Shown piece by piece: positions 46,818 to 56,390 of a stretch of 64,000 nt of DNA. The translations under genes and the position numbers were made by a program. The stretch is from an uncultured Buttiauxella sp. GTDB lineage: Bacteria; Pseudomonadota; Gammaproteobacteria; Enterobacterales; Enterobacteriaceae. The notes below the pieces were generated by a model that saw only the letters and a program-made list of their open reading frames with translations, searched no databases and was not told the DNA's origin. Positions within the stretch are counted from its first letter, which is position 1. Every line of letters starts with the position of its first letter. Where the stretch lies: positions 1 to 64,000 of the forward strand of contig CAMLJN010000013.1 of assembly GCA_946480445.1 (NCBI GenBank). Reading direction: 5' to 3'.

Positions 46818-47765
46818 TCATTCATTGATGAAATACAGGGAATGAGCGTGCCAGAGCATCCAGTCGCCCGGTCTTATACGCAGGCTTTTCTCAATCATTC
46901 CGGGTAACTGCTTTCTGACATCACGGGCCATGACGGGCGGATGAATATAGATATTTATTTCGCCGTCATCATAAAGAAAATAAAACACCACCTGCGCCGA
47001 CAGCACCCTCGCCATGCGTATAATCCCGCTATGCAGATTTGCCGGGCGATCGAACAGGCGGCACGGCAGCTTAGCGGTCTCAGCCCTATTGGTCTGATGC
47101 GTATAATCCGGGGTGATATCCGGGAAAATCATGATTTTACGCTTAAGTTCGCTGGCTTCTGTCAGGGCCGTCATCAGGCTGTCCGCAATGTCCCGACTGT
47201 CACTGTGTATCGAGCAAAAATCCAGGTTCAGACCCGCCTTCTGCCGTTCCGCCGGTTCGTAGATCTCCGCGCTCGAAGAGACGAGTACCGTAGTGATACC
47301 CGGTGAGACGCCCGCGCCGACGATGCCGGCCAGCACGTCAGAAACCATATGCAGCGGTGCAAGAATGACTGGCGTCCCCGCGCGATGTGCGGTTTCCACT
47401 ACCCTATTAAGCTGCACGGAACAACGTGCCAGCTCAGCCAGCAGGCGTTTGTTTCGCCCGCGCGTTGCCGCCATCTCGAGCACCTGACGACGTATTGCCA
47501 TGGCCGCGTAATCGAGTTCTCCGTCATCGCCCAGCAGCGCCTGCTTATTTGCCTGCGCAACCTTCGCCCTGTTCTTAAGGCGGCGCCCGCAAAAAGGCAG
47601 CGCATATAAGCGGCGCACCAGCCAAATGACCAGTCGGTAGTTCAAATGATGCAGGAGCACAGAGACAAAAGCCTCAGCAACGCGTCGCCCTCTGGCGCAC
47701 TGGCGAATCAGATGACTTACGCCGTTCAGCCATGTCAGGTATGCCCATACGGCGAAAAAGTTCAT
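46818..47765 (-). CDS. LpxL/HtrB-like acyltransferase
   Basis: 315 residues. A hydrophobic N-terminus and a lysophospholipid-acyltransferase-like core: an H-x3-D motif (H139, D143 in APLHMVSDVL) where LpxL-type enzymes have H-x4-D/E, and the family's C-terminal pattern (IFPDITPDY..., SGIIRMARVLSAQVVFYFLYDDGEINIYI). It probably transfers an acyl chain from an acyl-ACP at the inner membrane. The acceptor could be the peptide, lipid A or another lipid. Its ATG overlaps the DsbA-like stop. Confidence 0.72.
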   Translation of the reverse strand: MNFFAVWAYLTWLNGVSHLIRQCARGRRVAEAFVSVLLHHLNYRLVIWLVRRLYALPFCGRRLKNRAKVAQANKQALLGDDGELDYAAMAIRRQVLEMAATRGRNKRLLAELARCSVQLNRVVETAHRAGTPVILAPLHMVSDVLAGIVGAGVSPGITTVLVSSSAEIYEPAERQKAGLNLDFCSIHSDSRDIADSLMTALTEASELKRKIMIFPDITPDYTHQTNRAETAKLPCRLFDRPANLHSGIIRMARVLSAQVVFYFLYDDGEINIYIHPPVMARDVRKQLPGMIEKSLRIRPGDWMLWHAHSLYFINE

Positions 47766-48436
47766 TATTCCTCCAGAGGCTTATCATGTTCCAGCAGGGA
47801 AAGCAGCTGGTCGGTAAACTCAGGGAAATCACGATCCTGTGTAGCCACCCATTTATTGCCGACAATAAAGGTAGGCGTGGCCCGGATAGTGTAAAAACGG
47901 CTGATGCTTTTCATGGAGTCCAGAAGGGTTTTGACCGCCTGGGATTTGCTGGCTTTCGCGTAAGCCTTGCTGTCGATGCCGTTAGCCTGCAGCCAGTTGT
48001 TCAGCTGTCGCTCATCGGTCAGATCGATATTTTGTTCCAGTATTGCGCGGTAGGCGCTTGCACGATATTTGTCTTCAAGGCCCATCGCCGTAAGCGTGGC
48101 AAAAACAGGTGCGAAACTGGCAAGGCCGGTATGCTGCTCGTTGCTGAGGTGAAGCCGAATTAAACGCGTACCCGGCGGCAGACGTGATTCCAGCTTGGCG
48201 ACATTTTTCTCATTTACTGCACAGTAGTGGCAACCGTAGGAAATGATTTCAACGATAGTGTTATTTTCTTTTAGCGGACTGTTATTAACTTGCTCATCAG
48301 AAACAAACCGTAATGCTGGTTCTTCATTCTCAGCGCTACCCAGAACGAAATAGTGAAAATACGCTGTGGTTGTCAAAGATGACATGAGAATAAGAGCAAA
48401 AGTGTAGGCAACAAGAAAACGAGGTTTGTATAACAT
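47765..48436 (-). CDS. Membrane-anchored DsbA-like thiol oxidoreductase
   Basis: 223 residues. An N-terminal membrane segment (about 8-30) followed by a thioredoxin-fold domain with active site C69-H-Y-C72 (ISYGCHYC) and a cis-proline loop (RATPTFIVGNKW). DsbA has CPHC; CHYC suggests a different redox potential. It should act in the periplasm, and the neighbouring peptide has four cysteines to oxidise. It is the second gene of the operon, 151 bp after the peptide gene. Confidence 0.88.
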   Translation of the reverse strand: MLYKPRFLVAYTFALILMSSLTTTAYFHYFVLGSAENEEPALRFVSDEQVNNSPLKENNTIVEIISYGCHYCAVNEKNVAKLESRLPPGTRLIRLHLSNEQHTGLASFAPVFATLTAMGLEDKYRASAYRAILEQNIDLTDERQLNNWLQANGIDSKAYAKASKSQAVKTLLDSMKSISRFYTIRATPTFIVGNKWVATQDRDFPEFTDQLLSLLEHDKPLEE

Positions 48437-48587
48437 GTCATTATTCCGGAATTAAATAAGCAGTTTTCTTACTTCTGCAGCCAACGGACCGAATGATGTC
48501 TCTTTTTTCTTCTGCAGAATACAACCGTCTGAATGAGCAAGAATTTGGGCGCAACACCTCTGCTGCACCCAAAAGGATCACGCATCC

Positions 48588-48782
48588 TTAGCGACGGAAA
48601 CCTGGCGCTTTGCAGCTCGATTCAGACGCAGGCCTGAAGTATTTCTTCACATTGCCATGCTTATCAGGACAAGACTTAACGGAATTGCATACGCCCTCGC
48701 TAACCCACTCATAGGTTGTGGTGCAATTTCTATGCACGCCGCCAATAACAACCTGAGCCTCTGATGCGTTCAATTTTTTCAT
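48588..48782 (-). CDS. Double-glycine precursor peptide, DUF4762-like; putative bacteriocin
   Basis: 64 residues. The leader MKKLNASEAQVVIGG ends in GG at 14-15, the cleavage signal of C39 exporters. The 49-residue core has four cysteines (C20, C32, C38, C57) and is basic, with motifs TTYEWV and CPDKHGN. From memory this resembles the uncharacterised enterobacterial DUF4762 family. Strong ribosome site AAGGATATTGAT. First gene of an operon with a DsbA-like oxidase, acyltransferase, C39 exporter and efflux set. Activity is not known; antibacterial or signalling roles are inferences. Confidence 0.8.
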   Translation of the reverse strand: MKKLNASEAQVVIGGVHRNCTTTYEWVSEGVCNSVKSCPDKHGNVKKYFRPASESSCKAPGFRR

Positions 48783-49605
48783 ATCAATATCCTTATTTTA
48801 AAATATGAGCACGTTCACTCCTGGCTTGCGATGTTTATAACCAGAATGATGAGTAAAAATGCCTGTAAAAATTCGACCAGGGGCTTGTATACCCGGGTCA
48901 AATCGACGTTAGGTTAACGAGTTACAGGTTACAAAAGCAATCAGCGCCAGGAAGGTGAAATATAGCTCTGGTCAATTTATGCGCTTTTTTGACAGGATAT
49001 TTCTTAGAAAATACGGCTTTTTTATACGAGTTATCCCATTGACTAGCAGTGATTCAAAATATATGGCAGAGGATATTATGGGACAATTCTTATGGTGTTT
49101 GGCTGCTATTAGGAATAACACCCCGGTGAAAATCCCCCTGGCCGGGCCTGCGCCCTGCACTGTCAAACTCTCTCACCTGACGGCGGGCAGGGAGCAAGCC
49201 GCAGCATCTGCCGCTGCTTAGATTTTTATCTTCTTATCAGGAGTCGTTATATTCCTTTCAAGGTTCGCAATACCTGAGCTACAGTTACACAACATCTTGC
49301 TGAAAAAGTGTACAACCCTTGTCTGAAACCTCGTTTTTAATTCCTTTCCCGCCGACTTCCCCTTATAATACGCGCGTTCCTAACTTGAATGGTTTCAGCA
49401 CATTGTACTGCCTTTATAATAGACAATATTGCACCCCTCCCCGGCAGGCTGAACCGCAAGCATACTTTCCTCTGCACGCTTTATTTCTGTCACCTATCCT
49501 TACCGGGTGTCGCTTCAACACTACCAGCAAGAATTTCCGCTCCGGCGACCACGTTCACCGGCACTTAGTTTTAACAATCCTTCTCAACTTACAGATAAGA
49601 CTGTC
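48783..49605. other. 823-bp region between the peptide operon and pykF
   Basis: Divergent promoter region. The left part must contain the peptide-operon promoter (an AT-rich stretch with TTATAAA near 48835-48841). The right part is the pykF leader with the Cra box. An 88-codon rightward frame (48955-49221) has a GTG start and no family resemblance and is not called. Confidence 0.6.
49384..49399. promoter_or_regulatory. Cra (FruR) binding site of pykF
   Basis: CTTGAATGGTTTCAGC; its reverse complement GCTGAAACCATTCAAG fits the Cra consensus TGAAWCGWTYNR with one deviation. Cra represses pykF in E. coli through a site of this kind upstream of the promoter. Confidence 0.75.
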
Positions 49606-51018
49606 ATGAAAAAGACTAAAATTGTTTGCACCATCGGTCCGAAAACCGAATCCGAAGAGATGCTGACCAAAATGCTCGATGCGGGCATGAACGTGATGCG
49701 TTTGAACTTCTCCCACGGCGACTATGCTGAACACGGCCAGCGCATCAAAAACCTGCGCAACGTCATGAGCAAATCAGGTAAAAAAGCCGCCATCCTGCTG
49801 GACACTAAAGGTCCAGAAATCCGCACCATCAAACTGGAAGGCGGTAACGACGTCTCCCTGAAAGCAGGCCAGACCTTCACGTTCACCACCGACAAATCTG
49901 TGGTCGGCAACAGCGAAATCGTTGCTGTTACCTACGAAGGCTTCACCAGCGATCTGAGCGTGGGCAATACCGTGCTGGTTGATGACGGCCTGATCGGCAT
50001 GGAAGTCACCGCAATCGAAGGCAAAAACGTTGTTTGTAAAGTGCTGAACAACGGCGACCTCGGCGAGAACAAAGGCGTTAACCTGCCGGGCGTTTCTATC
50101 GCTCTGCCAGCGCTTGCTGAAAAAGACAAACAGGACCTGATCTTCGGTTGTGAACAGGGCGTTGACTTTGTTGCGGCATCCTTTATCCGTAAACGTTCTG
50201 ACGTTGTTGAAATCCGTGAGCATTTAAAAGCGCACGGCGGCGAGAAGATCCAGATCATCTCCAAAATTGAAAACCAGGAAGGCCTGAACAACTTCGACGA
50301 AATCCTCGAAGCTTCTGACGGTATCATGGTTGCCCGTGGTGACCTGGGTGTAGAAATCCCGGTAGAAGAAGTTATCTTCGCTCAGAAGATGATGATCGAG
50401 AAATGTGTTCGCGCCCGTAAAGTTGTTATCACTGCAACGCAGATGCTCGACTCCATGATCAAAAACCCGCGCCCTACCCGTGCAGAAGCTGGCGACGTTG
50501 CTAACGCCATCCTGGACGGTACTGATGCGGTGATGCTGTCCGGCGAATCCGCTAAGGGTAAATACCCGCTGGAAGCGGTAACCATTATGGCAACCATCTG
50601 CGAACGTACTGACCGCGTGATGAGCAGCCGTCTGGACAACAACAACGACAGCCGTAAGCTGCGTATTACCGAAGCGGTTTGCCGCGGTGCGGTTGAAACG
50701 GCTGAAAAACTGGAGGCGCCGCTGATCGTTGTGGCAACTCAGGGCGGGAAATCTGCTAAAGCCGTGCGTAAATACTTCCCTAACGCCACTATCCTTGCGC
50801 TGACCACCAATGAAGTGACCGCTCGTCAGCTGGTACTCAGCAAAGGCGTGGTTGCACAGCAGGTTAAAGAGATCGCTTCTACCGATGATTTCTACCGTCT
50901 GGGTAAAGAAGCCGCGCTGGAAAGCGGCCTGGCTCGCAAAGGTGACATCGTAGTGATGGTTTCCGGCGCGCTGGTACCAAGTGGCACCACCAATACGGCT
51001 TCCGTTCACGTGCTGTAA
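49606..51018 (+). CDS. pykF: Pyruvate kinase I
   Basis: 470 residues, the E. coli PykF length, near-identical sequence. It converts phosphoenolpyruvate and ADP to pyruvate and ATP; fructose-1,6-bisphosphate-activated type I enzyme. Active-site motifs are visible: [21 protein letters not shown], the [10 protein letters not shown] lysine region and [13 protein letters not shown] 49606 gives the family start [14 protein letters not shown]; the longer open frame upstream is not coding. Confidence 0.98.
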   Translation: MKKTKIVCTIGPKTESEEMLTKMLDAGMNVMRLNFSHGDYAEHGQRIKNLRNVMSKSGKKAAILLDTKGPEIRTIKLEGGNDVSLKAGQTFTFTTDKSVVGNSEIVAVTYEGFTSDLSVGNTVLVDDGLIGMEVTAIEGKNVVCKVLNNGDLGENKGVNLPGVSIALPALAEKDKQDLIFGCEQGVDFVAASFIRKRSDVVEIREHLKAHGGEKIQIISKIENQEGLNNFDEILEASDGIMVARGDLGVEIPVEEVIFAQKMMIEKCVRARKVVITATQMLDSMIKNPRPTRAEAGDVANAILDGTDAVMLSGESAKGKYPLEAVTIMATICERTDRVMSSRLDNNNDSRKLRITEAVCRGAVETAEKLEAPLIVVATQGGKSAKAVRKYFPNATILALTTNEVTARQLVLSKGVVAQQVKEIASTDDFYRLGKEAALESGLARKGDIVVMVSGALVPSGTTNTASVHVL

Positions 51019-51046
51019 TTGCTCAGCTAACGATTATTTTGTTAAA

Positions 51047-51069
51047 AAGCGCCTGCGGGCGCTTTTTTT
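51047..51069 (+). terminator. pykF terminator
   Basis: AAGCGCC-TGC-GGGCGCTT hairpin followed by TTTTT. Confidence 0.9.
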
Positions 51070-51271
51070 ATTAGTAGCTAGACGGAATTAATAAAAAAGC
51101 AAATCGGTCTAAACTATTTAAGTTAAATTTTATTAAGAAGAATCCGATGAAAGCCCCCTGTTTTCTCTGTTTTTTTTCACTTCCCCGCCCGGTTCGGTGT
51201 TTCTTTGAGCGAACGATCAAATTTAAGTGCATTCCCATCAAAAATTTATTCTCATCCCAAAAAAGTTTGTG

Positions 51272-51285
51272 TAATACTTGTAGCG
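51272..51285 (+). promoter_or_regulatory. lpp promoter -10 region and start site
   Basis: TAATACT (51272-51278) and the start region GCGCTACATGGAG match the strong E. coli lpp promoter and leader nearly base for base; transcription should begin near 51285. Confidence 0.75.
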
Positions 51286-51310
51286 CTACATGGAGATTAA
51301 CTCAATCTAG

Positions 51311-51559
<249 letters not shown>

Positions 51560-51572
51560 GAGTAACTGGAAT

Positions 51573-51604
51573 AAAATGGCGCACAATGTGCGCCATTTTT
51601 TTTA
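51573..51604 (+). terminator. lpp terminator
   Basis: AAAATGGCGCAC and GTGCGCCATTTT hairpin with continuing T residues; bidirectional, so it can also end ldtE transcripts. Confidence 0.92.
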
Positions 51605-51620
51605 CCCGAAAAAAGTCGCT

Positions 51621-52625
51621 TTATTGCATCAGGTGATTATTTTCCACCGCCGTATCCTGATTTTGCGCTGACTGCACCGCAGGCGTTGTTATCGTCGTAG
51701 CGGGTACCTTCCCTGAGCTCACGACAACCGGATAGCCTGCCCGGCGGGTTAACGCCTTATCAAGCACCGCCTTTTCTACTTCCCCACTATGACGAAACTG
51801 TTCAAACCCCACGGGTAATACATAGGGCATGGTTTGCGTGTTTTGTTCCTCTGCCTGTGAAAGAGGACGGTGTACCTCGATATAGCGCAAACCGTTTGGC
51901 TCCACCGAATATTTAACCGGATCGTTAATCACCCGTACTGGCGTCCCCGTTGGCGTGGCACTGAACAAGACTTTGATGTCAGGCGCGTTCATACGAATAC
52001 AGCCGGAGCTGACCCGTAAACCGACGCTATCCGGTGCGCTGGTCCCGTGAATGAGATACTCCCCGTTCCCGTAGGCCAGACGCATGGCAAAGCGCCCCAG
52101 AGGGTTATTAGGCCCGGCTGGTACAACGGCTGGCAGTTTCACCCCGCGTTCCAGGGAGCGCTGTCTGATGCCCGCGGTAGGGGTCCAGGTAGGATTAGGG
52201 ATTTTCTGCCCTATTCTTGTCGTCATCACAGGCGTTTCCAGCCCCTGAAGACCAATACCTATGGGATAGACCTGGACAATATTCTCCCCCCGCGGGAAAT
52301 AGTACAGGCGCAGTTCCGCAAGGTTTATCACAATGCCCTCACGCGGCACATCCGGCAGCAGTAGCTGAGTTGGAATGGTGACAACCGTCCCGGCACGAGG
52401 GACGGGCGCAATGGTGTTATTGGCCTCAAGAATAAGCATCGCGCCGGTATCAAACCGCCTCGCGATAGCCTGTAAGTTTCGGTCGCCCTCCTGCACGGTA
52501 TAAGTTTGATTCTGACCAATAAGTCGACTGCCCTGCGGCGGCAAAGGATAATCCAGCGCCTGGGCCATGGGTGTGGCGGCGAATACGCCAAGAAAAGAGA
52601 GTGTAATTAAAGACGCGTGTTTCAT
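51621..52625 (-). CDS. ldtE: LdtE, L,D-transpeptidase
   Basis: 334 residues from ATG 52625 (E. coli YnhG/LdtE is 334). Signal peptide ending near AQA, a LysM-type peptidoglycan-binding stretch ([17 protein letters not shown]), then a YkuD catalytic domain with [10 protein letters not shown] and SSGCIRM carrying the catalytic His and Cys. It forms 3-3 crosslinks in peptidoglycan. The same enzyme class attaches Lpp, encoded next door. Confidence 0.95.
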   Translation of the reverse strand: MKHASLITLSFLGVFAATPMAQALDYPLPPQGSRLIGQNQTYTVQEGDRNLQAIARRFDTGAMLILEANNTIAPVPRAGTVVTIPTQLLLPDVPREGIVINLAELRLYYFPRGENIVQVYPIGIGLQGLETPVMTTRIGQKIPNPTWTPTAGIRQRSLERGVKLPAVVPAGPNNPLGRFAMRLAYGNGEYLIHGTSAPDSVGLRVSSGCIRMNAPDIKVLFSATPTGTPVRVINDPVKYSVEPNGLRYIEVHRPLSQAEEQNTQTMPYVLPVGFEQFRHSGEVEKAVLDKALTRRAGYPVVVSSGKVPATTITTPAVQSAQNQDTAVENNHLMQ

Positions 52626-52725
52626 CGTTTTATTCCTGCAGTCGCTGGCAGAACGCCAGAAGATCGAAAGACAGACGAGGTGGTAAAAACCACCTCGCAA
52701 AACAGGATCATAGGCAAGAATAAGT

Positions 52726-53142
52726 TTAGCTAAGATTGGCGGCTTTGGTACGAATAGAACGGATCATTGCTTCAAGACCCTGAGAGCGCGAAGGGGTAAG
52801 GTGTTGGGCAAGCTCGAGTCTCTCAAACCACGGCCGCACATCAAAGGCGACAATATCCTGGGGAGGCATCTGCTGGTAGAGAATAAAAACAACGGCGATA
52901 AGCCCCTTAACAATTGCCGCATCGCTGTCACCCTCAAAGGCGATCGCACCGTCCGGCTGCTGATGCATCACAATCCACACCTGGCTTTGGCAGCCCTGAA
53001 TGCGATTTTCAGGTTTGCGCTCTTGCTCAGGCAGCGCGGGCAGGCGCCCGCCAAGTTCAATAATATAGAGATACTTCTCTTCCCAGTTGCTGCAGCGGCT
53101 GAAATTCTTCAGCAATTTCTCTTTATCTGGCAATAAGGCCAT
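52726..53142 (-). CDS. sufE: SufE, sulfur acceptor
   Basis: 138 residues. Accepts persulfide sulfur from SufS on C51 (IQGCQSQVW) and passes it to SufBCD. ATG 53142 gives [11 protein letters not shown] as in E. coli, with AGAGGGTG as ribosome site; a GTG one codon earlier is not needed. Last gene of the sufABCDSE operon. Confidence 0.96.
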   Translation of the reverse strand: MALLPDKEKLLKNFSRCSNWEEKYLYIIELGGRLPALPEQERKPENRIQGCQSQVWIVMHQQPDGAIAFEGDSDAAIVKGLIAVVFILYQQMPPQDIVAFDVRPWFERLELAQHLTPSRSQGLEAMIRSIRTKAANLS

Positions 53143-53155
53143 CACCCTCTCCCTG

Positions 53156-54376
53156 TTAGCCTAAAAGACGGTGGATGCGCTGTAATCCCGCCACCAGGCG
53201 ATCCACTTCTTCTTCGGTATTGTAAATAGCGAATGAGGCACGGCACATGGCAGGCACACCGTAGAAAGCCATCAGCGGCATGGCACAGTGATGGCCCGTA
53301 CGCACGGCAATCCCGTAGTTATCCAAAAAGCTGCCGACGTCGTAGGCGTGGTGTTTGCCAAGATTAAATGCCAGCACCCCAAGACGCTGTTGCGGCCCAT
53401 AAACTTTCAGGTCAGGAACCGCCTGTAAGGCCTGCTGAGCGTACTGCATCAGCGAATGCTCATACTCGGCGATCCGGGCAAACGTCAGGCTCTCAATGTA
53501 GCGCACAGCCGCCCCCAGCCCAAGGATCCCGCCCGTATTCGGTGTGCCAGCTTCAAAACGCCCCGGCGGCGCGGCGTAGGTCGTTCCCTCTGTCAGACTG
53601 ACGGTGGCGATCATCGCTCCACCGCCTTCCCACGGCGGCATGTCCTGTAAAATCGCCTTACGCGCGTACAGGACGCCGATGCCCGTTGGTCCATAGAGCT
53701 TATGGCCCGAGAAAACATAAAAATCACAGTCAAGGGCCTGCACATCCACCGCATGGTGCATGATTGCCTGGGCGCCATCCACCAGCACTTTTACACCGGC
53801 CTGATGCGCCGTAGCTATCATGGCCTGTAGCGGATTTTCGGTTCCCAGCACGTTTGAAACCTGAGTGATAGCCAGCAGCTTTGTGCGCTCGTCGATAAGC
53901 GTCGGGAACACCTCCAGCTGGAGAGTGCCATCCTCATTCAAGGGGATCACTCGCAGGCTGGCCCCCGTATGCTCACAGAGCATCTGCCAGGGAACGATGT
54001 TGGCATGGTGCTCCATCGCGGAGATAATGATGTTATCCCCCGCCTGGATATTAGCCCGCCCCCAGCTGTTGGCGACGAGGTTGATGCCTTCCGTGGTGCC
54101 CCGGACAAAGACGATTTCTTCAGGCGAACTGGCATTCATAAAACGGGCGATCTGATTGCGAACGTTCTCCATAAGCTGAGTCGCCTCGGCGCTCAGAGTG
54201 TGAATGCCCCGATGCACCGCGGCGTAACCATGACGGTAAAAATCCAGCTCGGCGTCGATAACGGCCTGGGGTTTTTGGGCGCTGGCAGCGCTGTCCAGAT
54301 ATGCCAGCGGCTGGCCGTTCACTTCCCGGCTGAGGATGGGAAAATCCCCCCGCACCCGTGCAATGGAATAACTCAT
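53156..54376 (-). CDS. sufS: SufS, cysteine desulfurase
   Basis: 406 residues, E. coli length. PLP enzyme releasing sulfur from cysteine as a persulfide. PLP lysine K226 ([10 protein letters not shown]) and persulfide cysteine C364 (RTGHHCAMP) are at the family positions. Start ATG overlaps the sufD stop by four bases. Works with SufE under oxidative stress or iron limitation. Confidence 0.97.
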   Translation of the reverse strand: MSYSIARVRGDFPILSREVNGQPLAYLDSAASAQKPQAVIDAELDFYRHGYAAVHRGIHTLSAEATQLMENVRNQIARFMNASSPEEIVFVRGTTEGINLVANSWGRANIQAGDNIIISAMEHHANIVPWQMLCEHTGASLRVIPLNEDGTLQLEVFPTLIDERTKLLAITQVSNVLGTENPLQAMIATAHQAGVKVLVDGAQAIMHHAVDVQALDCDFYVFSGHKLYGPTGIGVLYARKAILQDMPPWEGGGAMIATVSLTEGTTYAAPPGRFEAGTPNTGGILGLGAAVRYIESLTFARIAEYEHSLMQYAQQALQAVPDLKVYGPQQRLGVLAFNLGKHHAYDVGSFLDNYGIAVRTGHHCAMPLMAFYGVPAMCRASFAIYNTEEEVDRLVAGLQRIHRLLG

Positions 54377-55653
54377 GCTTCGCCTCCTGCAAATCGCTGG
54401 CCGATCCTCGCCAGCACCTGCTGTTTTAACGCCTCATCACGAATGCTTTCGGTCAGCTCCGCGGCAAAAGCATAGATAATCATCTGCTGCGCAGCCTGCT
54501 CGTCGATGCCCCGTGAACGCAGATAGAACATCTGTTCATCGTCAATGCGCCCGATCGTTGCCCCGTGGCTGCATTTCACATCGTCGGCGTAGATTTCCAG
54601 CTGCGGCTTAGTGTCCACCTCTGCCAGGCGGCCGAGTAACAGATTGTTATTGGTCATCTGCCCGTCGGTTTTAATCGCGTGTTGCGCCACCTTGATCATG
54701 CCGTTGAAAACGGCGCGGCCTTTGTCACGCACGATGGTTTTATGCAGCTGACGGCTGTTGCAGTAGCCTTTGTTATGCTCAAGCCAGGTGCGCGTGTCGC
54801 ACACTTCGTGGTTGACCGGAAGCGCCAGACTGTTCATGCGCACAGTGGTATTTTCGCCGTTCAGCTGCGTGCTGGTGTTATGACGCAGTACTGCGGCCCC
54901 CAGTAAGAAGCTATTGCTTTCTATCGTCGCATCCTGCGCAACAGCCAAATCGTTATGAGCGAAGTGGTAACTTTGCGCGTTTTCAAACGCCAGCTTGTAA
55001 TGATGCAGCTGGCTGTTGGCCGCCGCATCTACGGTTAAACGAGCGCCGGTGAAATGGGCATGTTCATCGAAACTGACATAATGTTCAATGACGCTCGCCT
55101 TTGCTCCTTCCCCCAAACTGAGGTGATGACGGTAATGCGCCGTATGCATTTCTTTGTGCGCGCTGCCCCGGCTGATGTGCATCAGGAGCAACGGTTTTGC
55201 AGGACAGTGGTTTCGGGCAACGCGGATATGCGTGACGCTCTCCGAAAGACTTTCCGTCAGGTGTAAAAACACTTCAGCCTGCACCGGCGTCGGCAAGGAT
55301 CGGCGTTCATCGTTCACCGTTACTTCAAAACCGCTGCTGGCAAGATCGTCGCTTAGCGCGGCGCTGAAACGTCCGTCAACAAACACCAGCCGCCATGCCT
55401 CTACGGATAAAGCCAGCGCATCACGCTGAATATCGCTCAGTGCTTCCGGCGGCGGCACCACAAACTGGTTGTCCAGCAGCCCATCCAGCGGGGTATATTT
55501 CCAGTTTTCCTGCTTGCGGGTCGGCAACCCCAGATGCAGCAGCTGCTGCATATGTTCCCCGGCCTCTTTCGTGCGCTTTTTACCCAGCCCTGCAAACAGG
55601 GTGTGCCACTGTTGCAGGGCATTGCTGTTACTGCTGTTCGGTAAGCCAGCCAT
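54373..55653 (-). CDS. sufD: SufD, Fe-S scaffold subunit
   Basis: 426 residues. Partner of SufB in the SufBC2D scaffold, needed for iron acquisition. Right-handed beta-helix core, with the conserved CSHGATIG segment at [15 protein letters not shown] and a helical C-terminus. Its start lies inside the 3' end of sufC (26-bp overlap), so the two are translationally coupled. Confidence 0.96.
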   Translation of the reverse strand: MAGLPNSSNSNALQQWHTLFAGLGKKRTKEAGEHMQQLLHLGLPTRKQENWKYTPLDGLLDNQFVVPPPEALSDIQRDALALSVEAWRLVFVDGRFSAALSDDLASSGFEVTVNDERRSLPTPVQAEVFLHLTESLSESVTHIRVARNHCPAKPLLLMHISRGSAHKEMHTAHYRHHLSLGEGAKASVIEHYVSFDEHAHFTGARLTVDAAANSQLHHYKLAFENAQSYHFAHNDLAVAQDATIESNSFLLGAAVLRHNTSTQLNGENTTVRMNSLALPVNHEVCDTRTWLEHNKGYCNSRQLHKTIVRDKGRAVFNGMIKVAQHAIKTDGQMTNNNLLLGRLAEVDTKPQLEIYADDVKCSHGATIGRIDDEQMFYLRSRGIDEQAAQQMIIYAFAAELTESIRDEALKQQVLARIGQRFAGGEA

Positions 55654-56374
55654 AACCCTGCTCCTCCAGTTGTTTCACCAGGCTGAAATCGCCCGATTTC
55701 ACGATGCGTCCCTGATACAGCACGTGTACAAAATCTGGCTTGATATAGTCCAGAATACGCTGGTAGTGCGTCACGATGATAAACGAGCGGTTCCCGTCGC
55801 GCAGAGAGTTAACACCCTGTGCCACAATCTTCAGGGCGTCGATGTCAAGCCCGGAGTCGGACTCATCCAGTATGCAAAGTTCAGGCTCCAGCACCGCCAT
55901 TTGCAGAATGTCGTTACGCTTTTTTTCACCGCCGGAGAAGCCAACGTTCACCGAACGGGTCAGCAAATCTTCCGGCATTTTTAGCAGTTTGATTTTCTCT
56001 TCCATCAGATCCTGAAAATCAAAGCGATCAAGCTGCTCCTTGCCGCGATACTCGCGCACCGCATTGAGCGCAGTTTGCAAGAAGAACTGATTGCTGACGC
56101 CTGGGATCTCCACCGGATACTGGAAAGCCATAAAGATGCCTTCGCCCGCGCGATCTTCAGGGGAAAGCTCCAGCAGATCTTTACCTTTAAACTGAACCTG
56201 TCCGCCGGTGACCTGGTAATCCTCGCGCCCGGCAAGGGTGGCAGAAAGCGTACTTTTCCCGGAGCCATTTGGCCCCATAATAGCGTGCACTTCCCCTGGT
56301 TTTACTTCCAGATTTAAGCCGCGCAGGATCGCTTTATCCTCAACGCTTACCTGTAAATTTTGAATGCTTAACAT
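55628..56374 (-). CDS. sufC: SufC, Fe-S assembly ATPase
   Basis: 248 residues. Soluble ABC-type ATPase of SufBC2D: Walker A GPNGSGKST, signature FSGGEKKR, Walker B LCILDESDSGLD, H-loop VTHYQR. All family motifs are intact. Confidence 0.97.
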   Translation of the reverse strand: MLSIQNLQVSVEDKAILRGLNLEVKPGEVHAIMGPNGSGKSTLSATLAGREDYQVTGGQVQFKGKDLLELSPEDRAGEGIFMAFQYPVEIPGVSNQFFLQTALNAVREYRGKEQLDRFDFQDLMEEKIKLLKMPEDLLTRSVNVGFSGGEKKRNDILQMAVLEPELCILDESDSGLDIDALKIVAQGVNSLRDGNRSFIIVTHYQRILDYIKPDFVHVLYQGRIVKSGDFSLVKQLEEQGYGWLTEQQ

Positions 56375-56390
56375 AATTTTCCCTTAGGGC

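Noticed and set aside
48955..49221. 88-codon rightward open frame between the peptide operon and pykF
   Set aside because: GTG start, low-complexity Ala-rich end, no recognisable family and it sits in the divergent promoter region; could be chance.
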